DNA from: Bacillus sp. T33-2
GTDB taxonomy: Bacteria > Bacillota > Bacilli > Bacillales > Cytobacillaceae
Assembly (NCBI RefSeq): GCF_002860205.1
Contig: NZ_PGVB01000008.1
Span: forward strand, 124,001-188,000
Direction of reading: 5' to 3'
DNA length: 64,000 bases
Below, piece after piece: positions 36,067 through 44,489 of the stretch. The translations under genes and the position numbers were made by a program. The notes under the pieces are model-generated. The model had not been told where the DNA came from. It made no database searches and saw nothing but the letters and a program-made list of their open reading frames with translations. The stretch's first letter is position 1; the number at the start of each line of letters is the position of its first letter.

Positions 36067-36924
36067 TTACTGCAGGTTACCGCATTGAACCAGTATTCGT
36101 TTAGAAAAGAAATCCTGTAGCTTTCTTGTCAAAGGGCCTGGCGTATTGTTCCCGACAGGTACTCCTTCTACTTCTATGATGGGCATGACTTCTACAGTTG
36201 TTCCGGTTGAAAATACCTCATCCGCGGCCATCAGTTCTTCTACAGTAAAAGGCCTTTCTTCATATGGTATGCTTTCGCATCGGCAAATATCAAGCAGGGT
36301 CTGCCTCGAAATTCCGTTTAAAATGAAATTGTCAGCCGGATGTGTGACAATCCTGCCATTTTGCACGATTGAAATGTTCGAATGGCTGCCTTCGGTCACC
36401 GTACCATCCCTGTGAAGTATCGCTTCAAAGCAGCCGGCATCAGCCGCTTTTTGCTTGGAAAGCAAATTGCCAAGCAGATTCAGGCTCTTGATGTCACAAC
36501 GGAGCCAGCGAATATCCTCATCAAGTATAGTCCGGATTCCTGTTCTCATTAATTCCTCAGGCCTGCCAACTTTCCGTGTGTATGCAACATACGTGGGAAT
36601 TACATTGGCCCCGGGAAACACATGGTTCCGGGGTGAGGTCCCCCTCGTAAATTGCATATATACCGTTCCGGTCACTAAATCATTCTTTTGGATAAGCTCT
36701 TCCAGCTGCCGGGTCAGTTCTCCGACAGTATAAGGAATTTTAATGCGGATTTTATCCGCACTATCGGCAAGCCGGTTTAAGTGTTCCCGGCCAGTGAACA
36801 TCTTCCCGTTATAAACCCTGATCACTTCATAGACACCATCACCAAATTGGTAGCCCCTGTCTTCAATATCAACCTTGGCTGTTGTCCGCTCCATTATATT
36901 GCCATTCACAATGACGTACTCCAT
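36067..36924 (-). CDS. dat: D-amino acid aminotransferase (D-alanine aminotransferase)
   Basis: PLP-dependent fold-type IV enzyme interconverting D-alanine and D-glutamate with their keto acids, supplying D-amino acids for the cell wall. The 285-residue protein shows RGYQFGDGVYEVIRVY, TRGTSPRNH, the PLP lysine in RWLRCDIKSLNLLGN and TEGSHSN. The start ATG at 36924 (MEYVIVNGN) is preferred; an in-frame GTG at 36936 crowds the GGGGAG site. It is downstream of pepV on the same strand, with only 24 bases between. Confidence 0.93.
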   Translation of the reverse strand: MEYVIVNGNIMERTTAKVDIEDRGYQFGDGVYEVIRVYNGKMFTGREHLNRLADSADKIRIKIPYTVGELTRQLEELIQKNDLVTGTVYMQFTRGTSPRNHVFPGANVIPTYVAYTRKVGRPEELMRTGIRTILDEDIRWLRCDIKSLNLLGNLLSKQKAADAGCFEAILHRDGTVTEGSHSNISIVQNGRIVTHPADNFILNGISRQTLLDICRCESIPYEERPFTVEELMAADEVFSTGTTVEVMPIIEVEGVPVGNNTPGPLTRKLQDFFSKRILVQCGNLQ

Positions 36925-36948
36925 TCCTGCTTTCACTCCCCTGAATAC

Positions 36949-38364
36949 TTAGCGTGCCAGTTCATAGATGGCCTGTGCGTATATCGACGCTGCCCTTAGT
37001 AGGTCTTCTATTATGATATATTCATCTTTCTGGTGTGCGATGTCCGGACGGCCCGGAAAAAGCGCGCCAAATGCCACTCCCGATTTTAAAGAACGGGCGT
37101 ATGTCCCTCCACCAATGGACAGCAACTTAGCTGATTCACCTGTTTGTTCCCCATAAACCCGCTTAAGCGTTTGAATAAGAAAATCATTTTCCTCCACATG
37201 ATGCGGACGGGAATTTGAAAAATTATCTATGGCAAAGCCCTGTTTAAAGACGGCCTGTTCCAGTACCAACTTCGTCTTATCAAAGTCCGTCGTTACCGGG
37301 TAGCGCATATTCAGGCCGAGGCGTCCTCCAGTTTCCTGTGAATAGGACAATTTTCCAACATTGACCGTCAAATCCCCTGTTATTTCATCGGAATAGGCGA
37401 TTCCGAGCTCTCTTCCACGCGAGTCCCCGTTAAAATATTTAGCGGCAAAATCGAAATAACCTTTTGCTTTGTTATCAATATGTAGCTGCGCCAGAAAGCC
37501 GGAAAGAAGCAACCCTGCGTTTTTTCCTTTGTCCGGCTCCATTCCGTGGGCTGAAATGCCCTCAAGCTCAAGGACAAGCTTGCCATTGTCGACGTGGCAA
37601 CCACCTGCAACGCCATGCTGTTTTTTATAGTCTTCAAAACGCTGCAGGACTTCGGTCTGGGTCTCATGGACAATTAAGCACGCCCTTGCAAAATCAGGAA
37701 CCATGTTATACCGTCTTCCTGAAGAGAATTCCAGGATTTGCACTTCTGCTTCATTATCTTCTTTCTTTTCCGGTTTTAGCACAAGGTCAAAGTCTGCTAT
37801 TCCCTTTTCTGCGTAAATGATTGGAAAATCCGCATCCGGCGCGAAGCCCATTGCCGGCATTTCCTCATGCTTGAAGTAGTGTTCTACACAGCGCCAATTG
37901 CTTTCCTCATCCGTACCGATGATCATGCGGACACGCTTATTTAAAGGCAGTCCCAGCTCTTTTACAATTTTCATGGCATAGTACGCAGCCATTGTTGGAC
38001 CCTTATCATCAATTGCACCCCTGGCAAAAATCTTCCCATCCCGGATCTCGGCACCGTATGGATCGCTTGTCCATCCGTCTCCTTCCGGCACCACATCCAC
38101 ATGGCAAAGAATGCCAACGATGTCATCTCCTTGCCCAAACTCCAGATGCCCTGCCAGGTTCCCGACGTTTTTCGCAGTAAATCCGTCCTCTTCTCCCAGT
38201 TTAAGCATGAAATTCAGCGCTTCCTTTACTCCTGCGCCAAGCGGAGCATCTGCTGACGTGTTCTCTTCATCAAGAACGCTTTTTATATGCAGCAGTTTCT
38301 GTGTATCTTTAATTAAATCATCTTTCCGTTTTTTGACTTCCTCCGTCCAATTGATTGACACCAC
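36949..38364 (-). CDS. pepV: Dipeptidase PepV (M20 family)
   Basis: Zinc dipeptidase of about 471 residues (YtjP of B. subtilis). Visible ligands: His/Asp in LCHVDVVPEGDGW, the bridging Asp in ARGAIDDKGPT, the catalytic Glu pair in IGTDEESNW, Asp in FAPDADFPI and His in HQKDEYII. Lid-domain sequences match PepV. The start is ambiguous: an ATG at 38370 lies directly on AGGAGGA, while GTG at 38364 has ideal spacing and is used. Translationally close to dat, linking peptide breakdown and D-amino acid metabolism. Confidence 0.93.
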   Translation of the reverse strand: MVSINWTEEVKKRKDDLIKDTQKLLHIKSVLDEENTSADAPLGAGVKEALNFMLKLGEEDGFTAKNVGNLAGHLEFGQGDDIVGILCHVDVVPEGDGWTSDPYGAEIRDGKIFARGAIDDKGPTMAAYYAMKIVKELGLPLNKRVRMIIGTDEESNWRCVEHYFKHEEMPAMGFAPDADFPIIYAEKGIADFDLVLKPEKKEDNEAEVQILEFSSGRRYNMVPDFARACLIVHETQTEVLQRFEDYKKQHGVAGGCHVDNGKLVLELEGISAHGMEPDKGKNAGLLLSGFLAQLHIDNKAKGYFDFAAKYFNGDSRGRELGIAYSDEITGDLTVNVGKLSYSQETGGRLGLNMRYPVTTDFDKTKLVLEQAVFKQGFAIDNFSNSRPHHVEENDFLIQTLKRVYGEQTGESAKLLSIGGGTYARSLKSGVAFGALFPGRPDIAHQKDEYIIIEDLLRAASIYAQAIYELAR

Positions 38365-38865
38365 ATTCATTCCTCCTGCGTATGAGATAGTTTGCTAATC
38401 GTTATTTGCTTATTATACAACATTTGCTTCACTTTCCATTTCCAACTGATAAAACGCCAGAAATATTCTGCACTGCCTCAATTCACAGACGATTTTTTAA
38501 ACATCTATTTTCGTGTTCCATATAAATTTTAGCAATATATACCCTTACATCAAATTTTTTAAATTTTCTCACGTTTTTTCATATTCTGCATGTCCTACTC
38601 CATAATGTAGAGTAATACATATACCGGAAGGAGTGATTACAACCTGAAAAAAGTCGTAAATAATTTGTAAATTTAGTTAATTAACTAGAATTTTGTTTTA
38701 ATTAGGGGTACAATAGTCCACAAGGTAAGACTTCAGAGTACTGCGAAAAGGATAGCAAAGGGGTTGTCTGGAAAGAAGAAAACTACATAAGTTGAAGTTA
38801 ACTTCAATGAATTGTCGGTTGCAGGAATATGACAAGGGTTTAAATAAAGGATAGGGAGTGTTTGT
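38365..38865. other. Long intergenic region upstream of ytzE
   Basis: About 500 bases between the divergent pepV and ytzE, AT-rich at first. It contains a possible -10 TACAAT at 38709-38714 for ytzE, which would give a leader of about 150 bases, and a perfect palindrome at 38792-38807. No gene is supported. Confidence 0.55.
38792..38807. promoter_or_regulatory. Perfect 16-bp palindrome in the ytzE leader
   Basis: TTGAAGTTAACTTCAA reads the same on both strands and lies 59 bases before the ytzE start, downstream of the probable promoter. The position suits an operator; autoregulation by YtzE is a guess. Confidence 0.45.
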
Positions 38866-39087
38866 TTGAAACCTTCAACTAACCGGATGATAAACCGAAT
38901 CAAATCCGTCTACATGTTTATCAGTAAAAAAGGAACTGTTACTACTCAAGACCTTGTAGAGGAATTTGGCATCACTCCTCGCACCATCCAGAGAGATCTG
39001 AATGTCCTGGCTTATAACGACTTAGTACAAAGTCCAAGCCGCGGGAAATGGACCACAACACAAAAGAAAGTAAAGATATCTTCATAG
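38866..39087 (+). CDS. ytzE: YtzE, small DeoR-type helix-turn-helix regulator
   Basis: A 73-residue protein that is just the DeoR DNA-binding domain: MFISKKGTVTTQDLVEEFG and ITPRTIQRDLNVLAYNDL, without an effector domain. It starts at TTG, seven bases after AGGGAG. The target is unknown. A terminator follows at 39107-39132. Confidence 0.88.
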   Translation: MKPSTNRMINRIKSVYMFISKKGTVTTQDLVEEFGITPRTIQRDLNVLAYNDLVQSPSRGKWTTTQKKVKISS

Positions 39088-39106
39088 AACCCACGAAATA
39101 CACAAG

Positions 39107-39132
39107 AAGCCGCCTGTCTGACAGGCGGCTTT
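39107..39132. terminator. Bidirectional terminator between ytzE and the pseudouridine synthase gene
   Basis: AAGCCGCCTGTC / GACAGGCGGCTT perfect 12-base stem between two convergent genes. Confidence 0.85.
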
Positions 39133-39135
39133 CCG

Positions 39136-39852
39136 TTATGCTTCATATTGTTTTATCAATTCAATCTCTTCATCCGTCAACTCACGATATTCTCCAAGCT
39201 CAAGGGATTCGTCCAGCCTGAGCGGTCCCATGGAAATCCGCTGTAAATACACGACCTTTTTTCCAACCGCCTGAAACATCCGTTTAACCTGATGAAACTT
39301 GCCCTCGGTGATTGTCAGCTCAACGTCTGACCGTAAGCCGGCTTTTAATATCCTGAGCTCACCTGGTTTTGTGTGGTACTCGTCATCAAGCGTAACGCCC
39401 TGATTAAATGCCTCCACATCCGCCTCTGTCACCTCGCCGTCAATTACCGCGAAATAGGTTTTCGGAACATGTTTTTTCGGTGACAGCAGCCTGTGTGCCA
39501 ACTGACCGTCATTAGTGATCAACAGAAGGCCCTCAGTGTCTTTGTCAAGCCGGCCAACAGGAAAAGGTTCAAATACCAGGTCCTCCATTTCCAGCAGGTC
39601 AATCACAGTTTCATCCCTGTTATCTTCGGTTGCAGAAACGACACCACCAGGTTTGTTCATCATCAAATAAATATATTCTTTATATTCAATTTCCTCGCCG
39701 TTCACTGATATGGAATCGGTTTGCGGATCAATATGCTGTTTCGGGTCTTTGATGAGACTATCATTTACTTTAACACAGCCATCCTTTAGCAGCTTTTTTA
39801 CCTCTTTCCTGCTTCCAAAACCAAGGTTGGCCAGAACTTTATCAATCCGCAT
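39136..39852 (-). CDS. ytzG: 16S/23S rRNA pseudouridine synthase, RsuA family
   Basis: A 238-residue enzyme with an N-terminal S4 RNA-binding domain (MRIDKVLANLGFGSRKEV) and the RsuA/RluB catalytic domain with the Asp in GRLDKDTEGLLL and the KTYFAVIDGEV strand. Substrate uridine cannot be told from sequence. The start at 39852 follows GAGGGGGAGTTTTT; an open frame extends 51 bases further upstream without a ribosome site. Located as in B. subtilis between ytzE and ytgP. Confidence 0.9.
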   Translation of the reverse strand: MRIDKVLANLGFGSRKEVKKLLKDGCVKVNDSLIKDPKQHIDPQTDSISVNGEEIEYKEYIYLMMNKPGGVVSATEDNRDETVIDLLEMEDLVFEPFPVGRLDKDTEGLLLITNDGQLAHRLLSPKKHVPKTYFAVIDGEVTEADVEAFNQGVTLDDEYHTKPGELRILKAGLRSDVELTITEGKFHQVKRMFQAVGKKVVYLQRISMGPLRLDESLELGEYRELTDEEIELIKQYEA

Positions 39853-39967
39853 AAAAACTCCCCCTCTTAAAAAAACGCAATTACACGCTGGGCATCCGCC
39901 CATTCACTTTTACCTTTCTCACATAGACTAAAATCATACCTTCCCCAAAAAAAAGGAGTTGTAGCAC

Positions 39968-40207
39968 ATGTACTTTCACCCGCAAGGCCAGGGACAGAAT
40001 TTCCGGACGCAAGGATTACCAGGAGGCGGCGGATTCCCTGGTGGTGGCTTCCCGGGAGGATTTCCAGGAGGCGGCAATGTAGACCGGAGACTCGATCGGC
40101 TTGAACGTGAAGTCACACGGCTGAATAACCAGGTCGAAAGGCTGGACCGCCGTGTTGACCGGATTGAACGCAGGCTCGGAATTCGGACGGACGATTACGA
40201 ATATTAA
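39968..40207 (+). CDS. Small Gly-rich and coiled-coil protein, possibly spore-associated
   Basis: A 79-residue protein: the first half is rich in Gly, Phe and Pro (GGGGFPGGGFPGGFPGGG), the second half is a heptad coiled coil of LDRLEREVTRLNNQVERL type with Arg and Asp pairs. A strong ribosome site (AAAAGGAG) precedes it. A CATAGACTA sequence at 39922-39930 resembles a late-sporulation -10 element, but the -35 spacing does not fit well. The composition suggests a structural or coat-type protein; this is inference. Confidence 0.72.
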   Translation: MYFHPQGQGQNFRTQGLPGGGGFPGGGFPGGFPGGGNVDRRLDRLEREVTRLNNQVERLDRRVDRIERRLGIRTDDYEY

Positions 40208-40215
40208 AAAAAGAA

Positions 40216-40247
40216 CCGGTCTTCGCCCATGCGAAGGCCATTTTCAT
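40216..40247 (+). terminator. Terminator after the Gly-rich gene
   Basis: GGTCTTCGC / GCGAAGGCC stem with a CCAT loop followed by ATTTTC, between two convergent genes. Confidence 0.65.
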
Positions 40248-41866
40248 TACATAGGCAGACGCAGTTTCTGTTTGATCCGTTCCGCCCTTTCCCCGAACAG
40301 CCGGTACACCAGTTTCGACCTGAAGCCGAGATAAAAATAAATGGAAGCTCCCATAACAGCACAAATGATTATGATAATCAGTGAACTCAATTTAGCTGCA
40401 GGGGACAAGAATTGTACCGAACCTGCATAGACTGCCAGTGTGCCTGCGGCCATCAAGGCAGAGAAAATACAGATCAGCAGAATGCGCCTTGCTGTAAATC
40501 TAAACGAGTACTTCGTAAATTTCTTTATGACAAACAAGTTAATCATTACCGAGGCAGCGTATCCGAGAGCGGTCGCAAGGACTGCCCCGTTCGTCTCCAG
40601 CATTTTGATGAGTGGTATATTAAGGCTTAGTTTAACAAGCAAGCCTGTCAGCAGGCTCAATATCGTAAAGCGCTGCTCGTTGATTCCCTGAAGGATTGCA
40701 GCTGTGACAGAAAACACAGCAAATAATATTGCGACAGGAGCATAGGCCATCAGAACTTCGGTCCCTAGCTCTTTTTGTTCATAGAACACCGTGAACAACG
40801 GCTCTGCGAGAATCGTCATGCCCACCACTGCCGGAACAGTCAAATACATCAGCACCTGGAATGTCTGGTCCATCTGGCGGTTCAGACTCTTTTTGTCCTT
40901 TTCAACGAATGCTTTCGTAATGCTTGGTACGAGTGTCAGTGAAAAAGCGGTCGCAAGAGAAACCGGAATGATCACGAGTTTATGGGATTCAAAATTGAGT
41001 ACCGAAAAGGCTGACGTTGCCTGCCCTGCAAGACCGATCGAGGCCATTGCCCGGCTGAATGTGATTTGGTCGATGAACTGGTACAGTGGATTCGCAATGC
41101 CGACAAACACGAATGGGGCGGCATAAAGCAATATTTCCTTATACATTTCCCTGATGGAAATGTGGACAGTGCCTTTATCTTTATCAAGCAATTCATCAAG
41201 GTGCGGCTTTCTCTTATACCAATACCATCCCAACACCGCAAGGCTGCCAAGCGCCCCTATGAATGCGGCAAAAGTGGCTATGCTTACTGCGGTGACGAGG
41301 CTGCCGTCCATTACCTTGTACACGACAAAAGCGCCCCCGAGCACGAACGCAATCCGGACAATCTGTTCAACGACCTGGGAAACGGCCGAAGGGCCCATCG
41401 ACTGGTGGCCCTGGAAAAAACCGCGGATCAGGCTCATGAATGGCACCACAATAAGCGCGAAACTCACTGCCCGGATAACCGTCGTTACATCTTCAACGTT
41501 CACATCAAGCTTTTTGTCGCTGTTGATTGACATCTCCGCCAGTATCGGGGCGGCAAGGTACATCACAAGAAAGCCAAGGGTACCGCTTGCCAGCATGACA
41601 ACAAGGCCCGATTTAAACAGCCTCCGGCCAACCGCATATTCTTCCATCGCATTGTACTTTGCAATGAATTTTGACACCGCAAGCGGAACCCCGGCTGTGG
41701 CGATGCTGATAAAAATCGTATATGGAATATAGGAATATGAATAAAGAGCAGTCCCCTCTGCTTTCACAATTGCGTAAAACGGGATTACATAAAACAATCC
41801 GAGAACTTTGGAAATGATCGTTCCCAGAGTTAAAATGAACGTCCCTCTTAACAGCTTTGATGACAT
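40247..41866 (-). CDS. ytgP: YtgP/MurJ, lipid II flippase of the MOP superfamily
   Basis: Integral membrane protein of 539 residues with about 14 helices. YtgP is the B. subtilis MurJ that moves lipid II across the membrane. Diagnostic segments are the N-terminal RGTFILTLGTIISKVLGL, the TAGVPLAVSKFIAKYN loop, and PFMSLIRGFFQGHQSM with the conserved Arg. The C-terminal basic tail is typical. It is divergent from ytfP, separated by a structured repeat element. Confidence 0.92.
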   Translation of the reverse strand: MSSKLLRGTFILTLGTIISKVLGLFYVIPFYAIVKAEGTALYSYSYIPYTIFISIATAGVPLAVSKFIAKYNAMEEYAVGRRLFKSGLVVMLASGTLGFLVMYLAAPILAEMSINSDKKLDVNVEDVTTVIRAVSFALIVVPFMSLIRGFFQGHQSMGPSAVSQVVEQIVRIAFVLGGAFVVYKVMDGSLVTAVSIATFAAFIGALGSLAVLGWYWYKRKPHLDELLDKDKGTVHISIREMYKEILLYAAPFVFVGIANPLYQFIDQITFSRAMASIGLAGQATSAFSVLNFESHKLVIIPVSLATAFSLTLVPSITKAFVEKDKKSLNRQMDQTFQVLMYLTVPAVVGMTILAEPLFTVFYEQKELGTEVLMAYAPVAILFAVFSVTAAILQGINEQRFTILSLLTGLLVKLSLNIPLIKMLETNGAVLATALGYAASVMINLFVIKKFTKYSFRFTARRILLICIFSALMAAGTLAVYAGSVQFLSPAAKLSSLIIIIICAVMGASIYFYLGFRSKLVYRLFGERAERIKQKLRLPM

Positions 41867-41924
41867 ATAATCCCTTCCTAATAAAAAATCGCTTAAGAGT
41901 GTATTTTAACATAAAGTGAAACTT

Positions 41925-42075
41925 CAATCAGTGGGGGTTTTCTTCCATACCCCACTGATTGTTAGTTGAACCAATCGGGTTTTTACGGTCAGTTATCCCC
42001 CACCTTTGCTGCTTCGATTTCTGAAAGCCTTGAGGCGGGGTTTTACTGCCCGTTAAAGAGCGGGATACAGTTTAA
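41925..42075. repeat. Structured intergenic element between ytgP and ytfP
   Basis: A perfect inverted repeat CAATCAGTGGGG (41925-41936) / CCCCACTGATTG (41950-41961) is followed by further GC-rich complementary pieces (CCCCCACC, GGCGGGG, CCCG / CGGG near 42048-42064). It stands out from its AT-rich flanks and contains no gene. The remaining bases to 42248 hold no recognisable feature. Confidence 0.55.
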
Positions 42076-42248
42076 TTACTCGATGATGTTAAATAGTTGT
42101 CAATTTCCGCAATTTTAAGTTTACCTTTCTTTCTTCGTCTCTGCCACTTTCTGCTGCAGTTATCCTCGCTGTTTCATTTTCGTAGTTTCAGGAAATGTTT
42201 TATAATGAAGAACGAATCTTTTTACGAAATGAAAAAGTTGGTGGACAT

Positions 42249-43517
42249 ATGAAATTCGATGTAATTGTCATTGGTGGTGGGCCTTCAGGCTTAATGGCCG
42301 CCAGTGCAGCAGGCGAACACGGGGCAAGGGTGCTCCTTATTGACAAAGGTGACAAGCTCGGCCGAAAGCTGGCCATTTCAGGCGGAGGGCGCTGCAATGT
42401 CACAAACCGGCTCCCTATTGAAGAGATCATTAAACATATTCCCGGCAATGGGCGTTTCCTCTATAGCGCACTGTCTATTTTCAGCAATGAAGACATAATT
42501 GATTTTTTTGAAAAGCTGGGAATTGAGCTGAAGGAAGAAGACCACGGAAGAATGTTTCCCGTTAACAATAAAGCCCAATCGGTAGTTGACGCACTCATAA
42601 ACAAAATAAAACAGCTTCGGGTTGAAATTAAAACAAACAGCCCGGTGAGTGATGTGATATATAAGGAAGGCAAAGTAGATGCGGTAAAATTGCAGAACGG
42701 GGAAACCATCCATGCAGGCAGCATTGTGATCGCGGTGGGCGGAAAATCGGTTCCCCATACAGGCTCCACCGGTGATGGATACCCATGGGCCCAAAAAGCC
42801 GGGCATACTATCACACAGCTGTTTCCAACTGAAGTGCCTGTCACGTCAAATGAGCCGTTTATCAAGCAAAAGGTCCTGCAGGGGCTGTCACTGAGAGATG
42901 GGGCGCTCTCCGTCCTTAATCCTAAAGGCAAACCGATTGTGACCCACAAAATGGATATGATTTTCACCCATTTTGGCATCAGCGGCCCGGCCGTCCTGAG
43001 GTGCAGCCAATTCGTGGTGAAAGCCATGCAAAAATGGAACTTAAAAGAAGTAACAGTGAGCCTCGACGCACTGCCTGAAAAAAAGGAACAGCCGCTGTTT
43101 GAGGAAATAAACAGTGCGGTGAAGGCCGAGCCGAAAAAATCTGTTAAAAACTTGTTAAAAGGGCTCATTCCCGAGAGGTATCTGCTGTTTTTGCTGGAAC
43201 ACAACGGGATTGATCCGGCCACACAGGCAGGGCAGCTTCCACATGAAAAAATCCGTGCCTTTGTCAAGAGCTGCAAGCAGTTTGAATTTAAAGTGAATGG
43301 AACCTTGCCCCTTGAAAAAGCATTTGTGACCGGTGGGGGAGTATCGGTAAAGGAAGTCGAGCCACAAACAATGGGGTCCAAATTAATGGAGGGCTTGTTC
43401 TTTTGCGGTGAAATCCTGGACATACATGGGTATACCGGCGGCTACAACATTACTTCAGCCCTGGTCACAGGGAGGCTCGCCGGAACAAATGCGGCACTGA
43501 ATGCTATCAATTCATGA
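42249..43517 (+). CDS. ytfP: YtfP, HI0933-family FAD-dependent oxidoreductase
   Basis: A 422-residue flavoprotein: N-terminal dinucleotide-binding [16 protein letters not shown], then [13 protein letters not shown], and the C-terminal GGVSVKEV and [19 protein letters not shown]. The family is called BaiN/RdsA-like; the physiological substrate is unknown. The start at 42249 (MKFDVIV) follows GGTGGACAT; an upstream ATG at 42195 would add 18 unmatched residues. Confidence 0.92.
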   Translation: MKFDVIVIGGGPSGLMAASAAGEHGARVLLIDKGDKLGRKLAISGGGRCNVTNRLPIEEIIKHIPGNGRFLYSALSIFSNEDIIDFFEKLGIELKEEDHGRMFPVNNKAQSVVDALINKIKQLRVEIKTNSPVSDVIYKEGKVDAVKLQNGETIHAGSIVIAVGGKSVPHTGSTGDGYPWAQKAGHTITQLFPTEVPVTSNEPFIKQKVLQGLSLRDGALSVLNPKGKPIVTHKMDMIFTHFGISGPAVLRCSQFVVKAMQKWNLKEVTVSLDALPEKKEQPLFEEINSAVKAEPKKSVKNLLKGLIPERYLLFLLEHNGIDPATQAGQLPHEKIRAFVKSCKQFEFKVNGTLPLEKAFVTGGGVSVKEVEPQTMGSKLMEGLFFCGEILDIHGYTGGYNITSALVTGRLAGTNAALNAINS

Positions 43518-43521
43518 AAAA

Positions 43522-43546
43522 CAGAGCCTGATACTTTCAGGCTCTG
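43522..43546. terminator. Bidirectional terminator between ytfP and cse60, overlapping the cse60 end
   Basis: CAGAGCCTGA / TCAGGCTCTG stem; on the minus strand it is followed by TTTTTC. One arm contains the cse60 stop codon at 43537-43539. Confidence 0.8.
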
Positions 43547-43719
43547 TACACTACCATCGCAGAAAAACAGTAAATTTGATCATCCTCTTCTTCTTGCATT
43601 ACGGCAACATTATATTTAATATCCAGCAGCTTATCCTCGTCCAGCCGTCCCAAAAACCGGTTCATTTCTTTTTCAAGATCCTTCTCATGCTCATGATCAA
43701 ACACCTTGACCTGAATCAA
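43537..43719 (-). CDS. yteV: Cse60 family sporulation protein (YteV)
   Basis: A 60-residue protein matching the Cse60 family, sigma-E-dependent in B. subtilis: VKVFDHEHEKDLEKEMNRFL, DIKYNVAVM and DQIYCFSAMVVY. It starts at TTG after GAGGGAG. No clear sigma-E promoter is visible upstream. Function in sporulation unknown. Confidence 0.85.
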   Translation of the reverse strand: MIQVKVFDHEHEKDLEKEMNRFLGRLDEDKLLDIKYNVAVMQEEEDDQIYCFSAMVVYRA

Positions 43720-43801
43720 AACTCTTCTCCCTCTCTTTTTTTACCATTCTGGCCAAATTTTCAGTTTTTTATAAGCATGGACTTTACGGCGGCAAAAGCG
43801 G

Positions 43802-44107
43802 TTATTCTACTTCCCCTTCCCATTCAAGCATGCCGCCAACCATATTCCTGACTTTATAGCCCTGGTCCTGCAAATAATGGCACACATTGGCGCTGCGCCT
43901 GCTTGAACGGCAAATGAGAATGTATTCTTTGTCTTTATCAAAATATTCCAGATTGTCAGGGATGTCGCCCATCCTAATATGCTTTGCCCCAGGAACCATT
44001 CCAGTCGCCACTTCTTCGTCTTCCCTGACATCGACAATCTCTAGTTTTTCACCGGCTTCCAGCCTTTTTTGCAGTTGTTGCGTAGTAATCGTCTTAATAT
44101 CGTCCAT
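43802..44107 (-). CDS. ytwF: Rhodanese-domain protein
   Basis: A 101-residue single rhodanese domain, likely a sulfurtransferase. IVDVREDEEVATG, the active-site loop ILICRSSRRSANV (Cys thiolate) and the C-terminal GGMLEWEG are present. The start ATG at 44107 is eight bases after AAGG; the upstream ATG at 44116 lies on the ribosome site. The match to YtwF is by position and size. Confidence 0.88.
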   Translation of the reverse strand: MDDIKTITTQQLQKRLEAGEKLEIVDVREDEEVATGMVPGAKHIRMGDIPDNLEYFDKDKEYILICRSSRRSANVCHYLQDQGYKVRNMVGGMLEWEGEVE

Positions 44108-44261
44108 CGTATCCATCCTTCCCTTATACCATTGTTCTTATTTGATGTATTATAACCAAAATCGGAATAAAACGAAAATGAACAACTCGATTTTACGGGA
44201 TATTCCATAAAATAGTGATGTGCCAGTATTCCAAAAAGCCATTTTTACTGGTTGCTGCCGT

Positions 44262-44405
44262 TTTAATCCCGGTAACTATAAATTTAATCCCGGTAACCAT
44301 AAATTTAATCCCGGTAACTATAAATTTAATCCCGGTAACCATAAATTTAATCCCGGTAACTATAAATTTAATCCCGGTAACCATAAATTTAATCCCGGTA
44401 ACTTC
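44262..44405. repeat. Seven-copy 21-bp tandem repeat with alternating variants
   Basis: The unit TTAATCCCGGTAAC(T/C)ATAAAT occurs seven times; the variable base alternates T, C, T, C, T, C, T, so the higher-order period is 42 bp. Because 21 is divisible by three, frames stay open on both strands, but there is no ribosome site and the translations are pure repeats. It fills most of the gap between ytwF and leuS. Confidence 0.92.
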
Positions 44406-44455
44406 GGAGATATTCCCGGGATTTAGAAATACAGGTGATGCTTTACACCATTTAT

Positions 44456-44486
44456 AAAAGGACCCGCCCGCCGGCGAGTCCTTTTT
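44456..44486 (-). terminator. Terminator of leuS
   Basis: AAAAGGAC(T)CGCC / GGCG(G)GTCCTTTT stem with T tail directly after the leuS stop. Confidence 0.8.
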
Positions 44487-44489
44487 ACA

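Noticed and set aside
42461-43423. 320-codon leftward frame inside ytfP
   Set aside because: Antisense shadow; the ytfP protein is a strongly conserved flavoprotein on the other strand.
44193-44457. Genes encoding IPVTINL or NPGNYKF repeat proteins
   Set aside because: The frames exist only because a 21-bp repeat stays open in several frames. There is no ribosome site or non-repeat domain.
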